From: DATDVD01 sp035290065 | GTDB taxonomy: Bacteria > Pseudomonadota > Gammaproteobacteria > Coxiellales > Coxiellaceae | DNA: 18,700 nt | Direction of reading: 5' to 3' | NCBI GenBank assembly: GCA_035290065.1 | Contig: DATDVD010000025.1 | Coordinates: 1 to 18,700, forward strand | Shown: positions 8,277-15,547 of the stretch, one piece after another | Numbering within the stretch: position 1 is the first letter of the stretch | Layout of the letters: each line of letters starts with the position of its first letter | Translations under genes and position numbers: made by a program | Notes under the pieces: generated by a model | What the model saw: the letters and a program-made list of their open reading frames with translations, nothing else | Told to the model about the DNA's origin: nothing | Databases searched by the model: none

Positions 8277-8360
8277 TACCGAGGGTCGGACTTGAACCGA
8301 CACGGTGTCACCACCACCAGATTTTGAGTCTGGCGCGTCTACCAATTTCGCCACCCCGGC
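8277..8360 (-). tRNA. tRNA-Leu (anticodon CAA)
   Basis: Read on the minus strand, this 84-nt class II tRNA has acceptor GCCGGGG pairing with CCTCGGT, including a G1-U72 and a G5-U68 wobble. The D region is TGGCGAAATTGGTAGAC, and the anticodon stem CCAGA/TCTGG encloses loop CTCAAAA, giving anticodon CAA for UUG codons. It has a long variable arm and T arm GTCGG-TTCAAGT-CCGAC. Discriminator A73 fits leucine identity. The bases after A73 are TTT, so CCA is not encoded and must be added after transcription. The gene is convergent with the upstream hypothetical gene, with 6 bp between their ends. Confidence 0.95.
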
Positions 8361-8374
8361 CTAGGGAAGGGAAT

Positions 8375-8380
8375 AGTATA
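8375..8380 (-). promoter_or_regulatory. Candidate -10 box for tRNA-Leu
   Basis: The minus strand reads TATACT (5 of 6 to the consensus) about 15 bp upstream of the mature tRNA 5' end, which would give a short leader. No convincing -35 box is seen at 16-18 bp. Confidence 0.35.
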
Positions 8381-8403
8381 TTAATTTTTTTGTGAAGAAA
8401 AGA

Positions 8404-9423
8404 ATGAATTATTCTCTAAGTGATTTTGCCTATTCCTTACCTCCTGATCTTATCGCTTCTGTTCCATTAAAGGATCGAGCGGCGAGTCGTCTGTTGCATC
8501 TTAATCGAAAAACAGGGGCTTGCGCCCATCGGCAATTTGCCAATCTCATTGATTATCTTAATCCCAACGATTTATTAGTCCTGAATAACACTAAAGTTAT
8601 TCCGGCTCGTTGTTATGGGGAAAAAGCCAGTGGTGGTAAAGTAGAAATATTAATTGAACGTATTCGCGATGCCCATACGGCAGTGGCTCACTTAAAAGCC
8701 AATCGAAAAACTCCCGTGCATTCGTGCGTATATTTTTCAGAAGGGTTAGAAGCCATCGTGGCCTCCCGCCAAGACGATTTATTTGAGCTAGTGTTTAATC
8801 AACCGCTGTTGTCGTGGTTAAATGTTCATGGTCACATGCCGCTACCCCCTTATATCAAACGAGCCGCGGATAAAAAAGATACGGAGCGTTATCAAACAGT
8901 TTATGCCGAGCAAGAAGGCGCTGTTGCTGCCCCTACAGCCGGTTTGCATTTCAATCATTATTTATTACAGCAATTAAAAGAAAAGGGCGTGCAAACAACG
9001 ACGGTCACCTTGCACGTAGGGGCCGGCACTTTTAAGCCTGTTAAACACGAGAATCTGGATGAGCATGAAATGCATACGGAGTGGATGAGTGTCTCCGAAG
9101 AGGCCTGTAGAGCAGTGACGCAAGTGCGTGCACGCGGCGGGCGAGTTATTGCGGTGGGCACCACTTCTGCTCGAGCCTTAGAGACAGCGGCACAAAAAGG
9201 TGATCTTAAACCCTATGAAGGTGAAACCCGTCTGTTTATTCGGCCGGGATTTTCGTTTCACGTTGTGGAAGGGTTGATTACTAATTTTCATCTACCCAAA
9301 TCCACTCTTTTAATGTTAGTGTCCGCGTTTGCAGGGTATGAGGCTACCGGGAAGTGCTACCAAGCAGCTATTGGCGAGCGCTACCGTTTTTATAGCTATG
9401 GTGATGCGATGTTTATTGATTAG
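8404..9423 (+). CDS. queA: S-adenosylmethionine:tRNA ribosyltransferase-isomerase
   Basis: QueA transfers and isomerises the ribosyl part of SAM onto preQ1 in tRNA to form epoxyqueuosine. Family segments seen are LNNTKVIPAR, GHMPLPPYIKR, EGAVAAPTAGLHF, TLHVGAGTFKPV, VGTTSARALE, GLITNFHLPKSTLLMLVSAFAG and a C-terminal RYRFYSYGDAMFI. A GTG 12 bp upstream (8392) is in frame, but ATG 8404 is preferred: it gives MNYSLSDFAYSLP, which aligns with the family's usual N terminus, and an AGAAAAG lies before it. The product is then 339 residues. It heads the queA-tgt-yajC-secDF operon and its stop is 12 bp before the preferred tgt start. Confidence 0.95.
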   Translation: MNYSLSDFAYSLPPDLIASVPLKDRAASRLLHLNRKTGACAHRQFANLIDYLNPNDLLVLNNTKVIPARCYGEKASGGKVEILIERIRDAHTAVAHLKANRKTPVHSCVYFSEGLEAIVASRQDDLFELVFNQPLLSWLNVHGHMPLPPYIKRAADKKDTERYQTVYAEQEGAVAAPTAGLHFNHYLLQQLKEKGVQTTTVTLHVGAGTFKPVKHENLDEHEMHTEWMSVSEEACRAVTQVRARGGRVIAVGTTSARALETAAQKGDLKPYEGETRLFIRPGFSFHVVEGLITNFHLPKSTLLMLVSAFAGYEATGKCYQAAIGERYRFYSYGDAMFID

Positions 9424-9435
9424 GTGAATGAGCAT

Positions 9436-10551
9436 ATGAAATTTACTGTCACTCACACAGAACACACCGCCCGTCGCGGGCAAATTATTTTTTCGCGCGG
9501 TATTATTGATACGCCTGCGTTTATGCCGGTAGGCACCTATGGCACGGTGAAAGCTATGTTGCCTGAAACATTAAAACAAATCGGAGCTCAAATTATTTTA
9601 GGCAATACGTATCATTTAATGCTGCGTCCTGGACCGGACATTATTGAACAGCAGGGCGGATTGCATCGATTTATGAATTGGGATAAGCCTATCCTAACGG
9701 ATTCAGGTGGATTTCAAGTATTTAGTTTGAGTGAACACCGACAATTAACGGAACAAGGTGTCACATTTCGTTCACCTTTGGATGGGCGTCTTATTGAGCT
9801 GACCCCAGAACGTTCCATCCAAATGCAGAAAACATTGGGCTCGGATATTGTGATGGTTTTTGATGAGTGCACGCCGTACCCTGCCGATTATGCGACAGCT
9901 AAAACGTCTATGGAATTATCGCTTCGATGGGCAGCACGTTGTAAAGAGGAATGGAAAGAGGCTCCCGGTGCTTTATTTGGTATTGTTCAAGGAGGCATGT
10001 ATTCAGACTTGCGTGAACACTCCATCACGGGATTAAAACAGATCAGTTTTGATGGATATGCCATTGGAGGTTTATCGGTAGGAGAGTCGAAGCATTTAAT
10101 GTTTTCTACGTTAGAATCGGTTATCCCGTCTATGCCTACCAATAAACCTCGGTATTTAATGGGTGTTGGAACGCCCGAAGATTTAGTAGAAGGGGTACTT
10201 CGAGGCGTTGACATGTTTGATTGTGTGATGCCCACCCGTAATGCGCGCAACGGTTTGTTATTTGTGTCAACGGGCGTTATTAAAATTCGCAATGCTCGCT
10301 ATAAAAATGACCCGAGCCCTCTGGATGAAACCTGTGGTTGTTATACGTGTCACCATTATTCACGCGCTTATCTTCATCATTTAGATCGCTGCAATGAAAT
10401 TTTAAGCTCGATGCTCAATACCTTGCATAATTTATATTTTTATCAAAATCTTATGCGCCAATTGCGCTGGAGCCTTGAGTCGGGTACCCTATCGACATTT
10501 GCCGCACGGTTCTTAAGCCAGCGGCAGGCTCAATTGAATGAAGGAGAGTGA
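9436..10551 (+). CDS. tgt: Queuine tRNA-ribosyltransferase (tRNA-guanine transglycosylase)
   Basis: Tgt replaces G34 with preQ1 in GUN-anticodon tRNAs, the step before QueA. Numbered from ATG 9436, Asp89 in TDSGGFQ is the general acid/base and Asp262 in MFDCVMPTRNARNG is the nucleophile. Cys300, Cys302, Cys305 and His331 (C-x-C-x2-C-x25-H) bind structural zinc. The 371-residue length is typical (E. coli 375). A GTG abutting the queA stop (9424) is in frame, but ATG 9436 gives the family's MKF start and has AGGTGA eight bases upstream. The stop overlaps the upstream edge of yajC's leader, consistent with one transcript. Confidence 0.96.
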   Translation: MKFTVTHTEHTARRGQIIFSRGIIDTPAFMPVGTYGTVKAMLPETLKQIGAQIILGNTYHLMLRPGPDIIEQQGGLHRFMNWDKPILTDSGGFQVFSLSEHRQLTEQGVTFRSPLDGRLIELTPERSIQMQKTLGSDIVMVFDECTPYPADYATAKTSMELSLRWAARCKEEWKEAPGALFGIVQGGMYSDLREHSITGLKQISFDGYAIGGLSVGESKHLMFSTLESVIPSMPTNKPRYLMGVGTPEDLVEGVLRGVDMFDCVMPTRNARNGLLFVSTGVIKIRNARYKNDPSPLDETCGCYTCHHYSRAYLHHLDRCNEILSSMLNTLHNLYFYQNLMRQLRWSLESGTLSTFAARFLSQRQAQLNEGE

Positions 10552-10553
10552 CC

Positions 10554-10910
10554 ATGAACTTATTATCGTTAGTCGGTATTTCAGATGCCTTAGCAGAAGC
10601 GGCTGCACCCAGTGCACAAGCCTCTCACGGAAGTTTTTTATCGATGCTGCCTATGTTGGCAGTTTTTTTGGGCGTTTTTTATTTTTTATTAATTCGTCCT
10701 CAACAAAAACGTGCTAAAGAACATCAAAAATTAATGAGCGACTTGGCGGTAGGCGATGAAGTGGTTACTGCCGGCGGTATTATAGGCAAGTTAACAAAAT
10801 TGCGGGATAAACACGTTGTGGTACAAGTGTCGGAAGGAACGGAAATTGTACTGCAACGTGCGTCCGTTGCGTCTGTTTTGCCGAAGGGCACCTTGGAGAC
10901 GGTTGGCTAA
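10554..10910 (+). CDS. yajC: Sec translocase accessory subunit YajC
   Basis: YajC is a small inner-membrane protein that copurifies with SecDF. The 118-residue product has one membrane segment (about residues 26-46, MLPMLAVFLGVFYFLLI) followed at once by RPQQKRAKEH and the cytoplasmic core LAVGDEVVTAGGIIGKL, both family signatures. A GTG at 10548 is in frame, but ATG 10554 is better placed after AAGGAGAG (10541-10548). The start lies 2 bp after the tgt stop and the stop 8 bp before secD. Confidence 0.93.
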   Translation: MNLLSLVGISDALAEAAAPSAQASHGSFLSMLPMLAVFLGVFYFLLIRPQQKRAKEHQKLMSDLAVGDEVVTAGGIIGKLTKLRDKHVVVQVSEGTEIVLQRASVASVLPKGTLETVG

Positions 10911-10918
10911 GGAAGTCA

Positions 10919-12766
10919 ATGAATCGATACCCCGCATGGCGATATGTGTTGCTCGGTGCACTGATTATTCTTGCGCTTCTCTATGCATTGCCTAATATTT
11001 ATGGAGAAGATCCTGCGGTTCAAGTGTCAGCGCGCGATGCGGGTTCTTTAAAGAATGTCGCTGATCGCATCACTCAAACACTGACCGCGCAACAGATTCC
11101 TTATGGCAGTATTCGCGAAGAAGGCAATTCCATTCTCGTTCGTTTTGCAGATACGACCACTCAATTAAAAGCACAAGATTTTTTAAAAGCGGCATTAGGA
11201 TCCGACTATGTGATCGCCGCTAATTTAGCGCCTAAAACGCCGCAGTGGTTACAAGCGCTCGGTGCCGAACCGATGAAATTAGGGTTGGATTTGCGGGGGG
11301 GTATCCATTTCTTATTGAGCGTGGATATGGATACAATGATTAAAGAGCAAGAAGCCGCGGATGTACGGGCCATGGCCGAATTTTTACGCTCCCATCAAAT
11401 TCGTTATATAAGTCTTACTCCCACTTCACCCGGTTCTATTCAAATCCGTTTTTCAACTGATACAGGGTTGAATCAGGCGGAAGGACAGCTTTCGCAAACT
11501 TTTCCAGACTATCAATTTAAAACGTTTTCGAATGGATGGTTATTGCAGGGCGTTTTAACTAAACCCGCCTTAATTAAATTACAAAATACGGCTATTGAGC
11601 AAAATATGCAAATTTTGCGAAATCGGGTCAATGCATTGGGCGTGGCAGAAGCTATTGTGGCTCGTCAGGGTGCTACGCATATCAGTGTTGATTTGCCAGG
11701 TATTCAAGACACGGCTCGTGCAAAAGAATTAATTGGTAAAGTGGCCACTATCCGCATGCAATTAGTGGATACACAACACGATCCGGAGGCGGCAGAACGA
11801 GGGGTTGTGCCCTTTGGCTCTCAACTGTATTCGTTTGACGAAAGACCTATTTTATTAAAAGAAGCCGTTATTTTGCAGGGTTCTTCCATTGGAAATGCGG
11901 CCACTATTTTAGATGAAAATGGGCGACCCGCCGTTTCCATTCGTTTAAATGGCCAAGGTGTCAATCAATTTAACCGAATTACCGGTGAAAATATTGGAAA
12001 ACCCATGGCAGTGATTTACGTCGAAACAAAAACCGATAGTAAGGTGGTGAATGGAAAAATACAAACCACAGAACATCCGGTAGAACGTATTATTAGTGTG
12101 GCCACTATCCAAAGTGCCCTGGGCAATAATTTTCAAATTACGGGATTGCAATCGGTGGACTATGCTAAAAATTTAGCCCTATTATTGCGTTCTGGCGCTT
12201 ATACGGCACCCGTAACCTTTGTAGAAGAGCGATTAGTGGGGCCCAGCCTCGGCGCGGCGAATATTCATAAAGGTATTTTGTCTACAGAAATTGGCTCTTT
12301 GTTAGTGATTGTGTTTATGGCGCTCTATTATCGTGTTTTTGGTTTAATTGCCGATATGGCGTTGATATTGAATATTGTATTTATTGTAGCAGTGTTATCC
12401 CTCCTGGGTGCTACGTTAACCTTGCCCGGTATTGCAGGGATTGTATTGACGGTAGGAATGGCCGTGGATGCGAATGTATTAATTAATGAACGCATTCGTG
12501 AGGAATTGCGAAATGGCACGGGAATACAGGCCAGTATTCATGCCGGTTATGAGCGGGCTTTTGCTACCATTGTGGATGCGAATGTCACTACCTTAATTGT
12601 GGCAGTCGTTTTATTTTCATTAGGCAGTGGTTCGGTGCAGGGATTTGCTGTGACATTAACCATCGGTTTATTAATGTCCATGGTCACCGCTATTTTCTTT
12701 ACGCGCGCCGTCGTCAATTTAGTGTATGGTCGACGATCGATTCGTAAATTATCAATTGGGATTTAG
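10919..12766 (+). CDS. secD: Protein translocase subunit SecD
   Basis: SecD with SecF uses the proton gradient to help draw proteins through SecYEG on the periplasmic side. At 615 residues it equals the E. coli length. There is one N-terminal membrane segment (about 8-27). LGLDLRGG (121-128) leads into the large periplasmic region with its P1 head and base. Five C-terminal membrane segments lie from about 450 on, containing VDANVLINERIREEL with Asp517, the counterpart of the proton-pathway Asp519 of E. coli. The TAAGGAAG before ATG 10919 includes the yajC stop. One base separates its TAG from the secF ATG, so coupling is likely. Confidence 0.96.
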   Translation: MNRYPAWRYVLLGALIILALLYALPNIYGEDPAVQVSARDAGSLKNVADRITQTLTAQQIPYGSIREEGNSILVRFADTTTQLKAQDFLKAALGSDYVIAANLAPKTPQWLQALGAEPMKLGLDLRGGIHFLLSVDMDTMIKEQEAADVRAMAEFLRSHQIRYISLTPTSPGSIQIRFSTDTGLNQAEGQLSQTFPDYQFKTFSNGWLLQGVLTKPALIKLQNTAIEQNMQILRNRVNALGVAEAIVARQGATHISVDLPGIQDTARAKELIGKVATIRMQLVDTQHDPEAAERGVVPFGSQLYSFDERPILLKEAVILQGSSIGNAATILDENGRPAVSIRLNGQGVNQFNRITGENIGKPMAVIYVETKTDSKVVNGKIQTTEHPVERIISVATIQSALGNNFQITGLQSVDYAKNLALLLRSGAYTAPVTFVEERLVGPSLGAANIHKGILSTEIGSLLVIVFMALYYRVFGLIADMALILNIVFIVAVLSLLGATLTLPGIAGIVLTVGMAVDANVLINERIREELRNGTGIQASIHAGYERAFATIVDANVTTLIVAVVLFSLGSGSVQGFAVTLTIGLLMSMVTAIFFTRAVVNLVYGRRSIRKLSIGI

Positions 12767-12767
12767 G

Positions 12768-13682
12768 ATGGAATTTTTTAAAACAGCTTCTGAAATTCCT
12801 TTTATGAAACAGCGAAAAATGGCGGGTATTTTTTCAGCCATTTTATTGTTGGGTTCTTTGATTGTGTTGTGTATGAATGGATTAAATTTAGGATTGGATT
12901 TTACCGGCGGTACGGAAGTGGAGGTCCATTTTTCGCAACCGGTGGATGTGAATATATTGCGTGAAAAAATAGTTCAGCAAGGTTTTTCAGAAGCCATGTT
13001 GCAGGCGTATTCAACGACAGAAGTCAATGTACGTGTGGCTCCGCATAAAGAAATAACACCCAGCGAGTTACGGGAGCGAATTTTGCAAGCGTTACCTGGC
13101 GGCACCATTGATCAGATGAATTATATTGGACCGCAGGTAGGCCAGACGTTAATGAGCAATGGTATTTTGGCGATCTTGGTCTCTTTGATAGGCACCATGA
13201 TTTATATTGCGCTTCGTTTTGAATATCGATTTGCCGTCAGTGCGGCGATCGCATTAATTCATGATCCTCTTTTAATTCTCGGTATTTTTAGTTTGTTTCA
13301 TTTAGAGTTTAATTTGATTGTGTTAGCGGCGGTGTTAACCGTAATTGGCTATTCATTAAATGACACAATTGTGGTGTATGATCGCGTGCGGGAAAATTTT
13401 CGTAAGCAGCGTAAGAGAACGGCTTTAGAAGTGATGGATTTATCGATTAATCAAACCTTGTCTCGAACGATCATGACATCGGGGTTGACGTTGTTAGTGG
13501 TCATTGCATTGTTCATTTGGGGTGGGGCGATGATTCATAATTTTGCGTTGGCGCTAATGATTGGGATTGTGGTAGGGACGTATTCCTCTATTTACGTAGC
13601 AGGTTCTTTAGCTATTGCCTTTGGTCTCACTCGCAAAAGCCTTCTCCCCGACAAGCGACCCATTGAAGATGCCTTACCCTAA
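12768..13682 (+). CDS. secF: Protein translocase subunit SecF
   Basis: SecF is SecD's membrane partner. The 304-residue protein has an N-terminal membrane segment at about 18-37, LGLDFTGG (41-48) beginning the short periplasmic domain, and five further membrane segments. GYSLNDTIVVYDRVRENFR contains Asp199, the counterpart of E. coli Asp213. A longer frame reaches back to ATG 12726 inside secD, but ATG 12768, one base after the secD stop, gives the normal SecF N terminus. No clear terminator hairpin follows; 104 bp separate it from suhB. Confidence 0.96.
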   Translation: MEFFKTASEIPFMKQRKMAGIFSAILLLGSLIVLCMNGLNLGLDFTGGTEVEVHFSQPVDVNILREKIVQQGFSEAMLQAYSTTEVNVRVAPHKEITPSELRERILQALPGGTIDQMNYIGPQVGQTLMSNGILAILVSLIGTMIYIALRFEYRFAVSAAIALIHDPLLILGIFSLFHLEFNLIVLAAVLTVIGYSLNDTIVVYDRVRENFRKQRKRTALEVMDLSINQTLSRTIMTSGLTLLVVIALFIWGGAMIHNFALALMIGIVVGTYSSIYVAGSLAIAFGLTRKSLLPDKRPIEDALP

Positions 13683-13786
13683 TTCTGAGGAGCTTCTGCG
13701 CACCCCCTTTTTCTAGCTTTTCACCGTGTGGTGGTATGGGCCCCTATCTTCTGCTATCCTACCGCGCACAATAGAGGTAAGAGAGC

Positions 13787-14569
13787 ATGAATCATCCTTT
13801 TATAACCATTGCAGAAAAAGCGGCGCGGCTGGCGGGGCGGATGATGCGTCAGGCAGTTGATCGCCTGGATAAGGTGAAGATCAGTGAAAAATCGCAGAAC
13901 GACTTTGTGACCGAAGTGGATCAGCGTTCTGAAGCGATGATTATCGATGCCATTCGTGAAGCCTATCCTTCCCACTCCATTTTGGGCGAAGAGGGGGGGG
14001 CAATTGCCGGCGATGAAACGCAATGGATTATTGATCCGTTGGATGGTACTGCCAATTTTATCCACGGATTTCCTCATTTTTCCATTTCCATTGCGGTTAA
14101 ACAACAAGGCCGTTTAGAAGCCGCCTTAATTTATGATCCTTTGCGCGATGAGATGTTTATAGCAGCTCGTGGTAAAGGTGCGCAGCTAAATCAACGTAAG
14201 ATTCGCGTCAGTCAGGTGAAAAAATTATCCGAATCTTTTTTGGGGACAGGGTTTCCCTATAAAGAAATGAAAAATTTTCCCTCGTATTTAAAAATGTTTG
14301 AAACCATCACGCCGCTCTCTTCCAATATTCGCCGCGCAGGTTCTGCGGCACTAGATTTGGCTTATGTCGCGTGTGGTCGTTTGGATGGATTTTGGGAGTA
14401 TGGATTAAGCCCGTGGGATATGGCTGCAGGCATCTTATTAATTCGTGAAGCAGGCGGTATGGTGTCGGATTTTCAAGGAGGTGAAAATTATTTTGAATCA
14501 GGACAAGTCGTTGCAGGTACACCGGGCATACTAAAAGAATTACTAAAAATTATTCGTCCTTTGACTTGA
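13787..14569 (+). CDS. suhB: Inositol-1-monophosphatase family protein SuhB
   Basis: This 260-residue metal-dependent phosphatase belongs to the inositol monophosphatase family; E. coli SuhB hydrolyses inositol-1-phosphate and is also a factor in rRNA transcription antitermination. The metal-site motifs are complete: Glu68 in LGEEGG, Asp83 and Asp86 in DPLDGT, and Asp211 in WDMAAG, with spacing like E. coli Glu67/Asp84/Asp87/Asp212. GAGGTAAG lies upstream of the ATG. In E. coli suhB and trmJ are divergent neighbours; here they are tandem, 17 bp apart. Which of the two SuhB roles applies here cannot be told from sequence alone. Confidence 0.94.
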   Translation: MNHPFITIAEKAARLAGRMMRQAVDRLDKVKISEKSQNDFVTEVDQRSEAMIIDAIREAYPSHSILGEEGGAIAGDETQWIIDPLDGTANFIHGFPHFSISIAVKQQGRLEAALIYDPLRDEMFIAARGKGAQLNQRKIRVSQVKKLSESFLGTGFPYKEMKNFPSYLKMFETITPLSSNIRRAGSAALDLAYVACGRLDGFWEYGLSPWDMAAGILLIREAGGMVSDFQGGENYFESGQVVAGTPGILKELLKIIRPLT

Positions 14570-14586
14570 AAAAATAATCTACTGTT

Positions 14587-15318
14587 ATGCTAGATAATAT
14601 ACGCATCGTCTTGGTAGAAACTAGCCACCCCGGCAATATCGGGGCCACAGCGCGTGCCATGAAAAACATGGGCCTGTCGCGCTTAGTATTAGTAAATCCC
14701 AAACATTTTCCTGACCATCGTGCCACTGAACGCGCCGCAGGGGCGGATGATATTCTTAATCACGCGCACGTGGTCCACTCCCTCGAAGACGCTATTATTG
14801 ATTGTCAAGCGGTTGTTGCCACCAGTGCGCGTTCACGCACCCTACAATGGCCCGTTAAATCGGTACGCGAAGCCGTTGAATGGGCTTGGGGGAAAAGTGC
14901 AGGGCAAGTGGCCATTGTTTTTGGTAATGAACAATCAGGGCTTTCCAATCAGCAATTAAGTATGGCCCATATTCATTTACAAATTCCCACAGCCGAAAAT
15001 TTCAGCTCCTTAAATTTGGGCGCTGCCGTACAAGTAGTAGCGTATGAACTCTTTCAATCGGCCCTTCACAACCCCCCCCTTTGTGATAGGCCGCACACCG
15101 TTGTCAGCACAGAATTAATGGAAGGGTTTTATCACCACTTAGAAGAAACGTTACATCAAATTCAATTTTTAAATCGTGACCACCCTCGATTGTTAATGCG
15201 GCGATTACGGCGATTATTTGCACGGGCCGAAATGGACACGAATGAATTAAATATTTTGCGTGGAATTTTAAGCCAAGTGAACAAAAAATGTTCAAACAGA
15301 AATGAATCTGTTCAATAA
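14587..15318 (+). CDS. trmJ: tRNA (cytidine/uridine-2'-O-)-methyltransferase TrmJ
   Basis: TrmJ is a SPOUT-class enzyme that 2'-O-methylates position 32 of tRNA using SAM. Motif 1 reads VLVETSHPGNIGATARAMKNMGL near the start, motif 2 is IVFGNEQSGLS, and motif 3 is IPTAENFSSLNLGAAVQVVAYE, the knotted cofactor site. The C-terminal helical extension (RRLRRLFARAEMD) is typical of TrmJ rather than TrmL, as is the 243-residue length. No clear ribosome site precedes the ATG, so translation may depend on coupling to suhB. The position ahead of an iscS gene matches the E. coli order trmJ-iscR-iscS, with iscR missing. Confidence 0.92.
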   Translation: MLDNIRIVLVETSHPGNIGATARAMKNMGLSRLVLVNPKHFPDHRATERAAGADDILNHAHVVHSLEDAIIDCQAVVATSARSRTLQWPVKSVREAVEWAWGKSAGQVAIVFGNEQSGLSNQQLSMAHIHLQIPTAENFSSLNLGAAVQVVAYELFQSALHNPPLCDRPHTVVSTELMEGFYHHLEETLHQIQFLNRDHPRLLMRRLRRLFARAEMDTNELNILRGILSQVNKKCSNRNESVQ

Positions 15319-15349
15319 ATAACCAAATAGATAAAAAATAACTAGCTGC

Positions 15350-15504
15350 TAAAAATACTGTGTGGTAGTGTTCAATCTTTCGTACCGTCGGACAAGATGG
15401 GAAGTTAAGTCTCCTTCACCGGAGGAACCTGAAGCCTAAGGAGGCTAGGGAAGTTGTCACAGACCTTAAACCGCTAAAAGCCAGCTTTTCCCGCTGGCTT
15501 TTTT
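15350..15504 (+). ncRNA. Candidate structured small RNA upstream of iscS
   Basis: The gap after trmJ has no ORF but shows nested pairing that ends in a strong terminator. CTGTG (15358-15362) can pair with CACAG (15459-15463). GACAA (15391-15395) pairs with TTGTC (15454-15458). Inside lie two hairpins, TCTCC/GGAGG with loop TTCACC (15410-15425) and AGCCT/AGGCT with loop AAGG (15433-15446), so the core is a three-way junction. About six GGA triplets occur, one in a UAAGGA loop if the second stem is taken as GCC/GGC, which recalls CsrA-binding sites. The 5' end is a guess; no strong promoter was found. It does not match 6S, 4.5S or tmRNA in what I can recall. It could also be a long 3' UTR of trmJ or a leader that controls iscS. 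Confidence 0.45.
15476..15504 (+). terminator. Rho-independent terminator after the candidate RNA
   Basis: AAAAGCCAGC (from 15477) and GCTGGCTTTT (from 15493) form a long stem with a TTTTCCC-side loop, followed by a run of T ending at 15504. It stands between trmJ and iscS and should separate their transcripts. Confidence 0.88.
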
Positions 15505-15510
15505 ATATCC

Positions 15511-15539
15511 TTGCCCGCCTCTTTGCCTGTGTATATAGT
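15511..15539 (+). promoter_or_regulatory. Candidate iscS promoter
   Basis: TTGCCC (15511-15516) and TATAGT (15534-15539) are 17 bp apart, matching 4 of 6 and 5 of 6 consensus bases. Transcription would begin at about 15545-15547, almost on the iscS ATG, which would make the message leaderless or nearly so. Confidence 0.45.
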
Positions 15540-15547
15540 CCCTGGGT

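Noticed and set aside
8163..8354. Minus-strand ORF of 63 codons reading MAKLVDAPDSKSGG
   Set aside because: This is the well-known spurious translation of a tRNA-Leu gene; the tRNA structure explains the sequence.
8392..8403. GTG start for queA, and likewise GTG starts for tgt (9424), yajC (10548) and the IscU-like gene (16705)
   Set aside because: In each case an in-frame ATG a few codons on matches the family N terminus and, except for the IscU-like gene, has better ribosome-site spacing.
12726..12767. Longer N terminus for secF starting inside secD
   Set aside because: The extra residues do not match SecF, and ATG 12768 right after the secD stop gives the family N terminus.
13683..13786. 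Regulatory element in the secF-suhB gap (CACC/GGTG repeat and GGGCCC-centred near-palindrome)
   Set aside because: The pairing is short and imperfect, no T-run follows, and no promoter with proper spacing was found.
13754..14107. 117-codon ORF antisense to suhB
   Set aside because: It lies opposite the conserved metal-site region of suhB and has no recognisable features or ribosome site; similar antisense frames over dnaE, iscS and rlmB were dismissed for the same reason.
15400..15460. TPP riboswitch, because of GAACCTGA and AGGGAAGT flanking a hairpin
   Set aside because: The CTGAGA element and GGGGTGC helix are missing, the P4/P5 internal loop is absent, and the downstream gene is not a thiamin gene.
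15350..15504. 6S RNA or 4.5S SRP RNA
   Set aside because: The fold is a multi-branch junction rather than one long hairpin with a central bubble, the SRP GGAAG-x-AGC apical loop is absent, and the next gene is not the 5-formyl-THF ligase usual for 6S.
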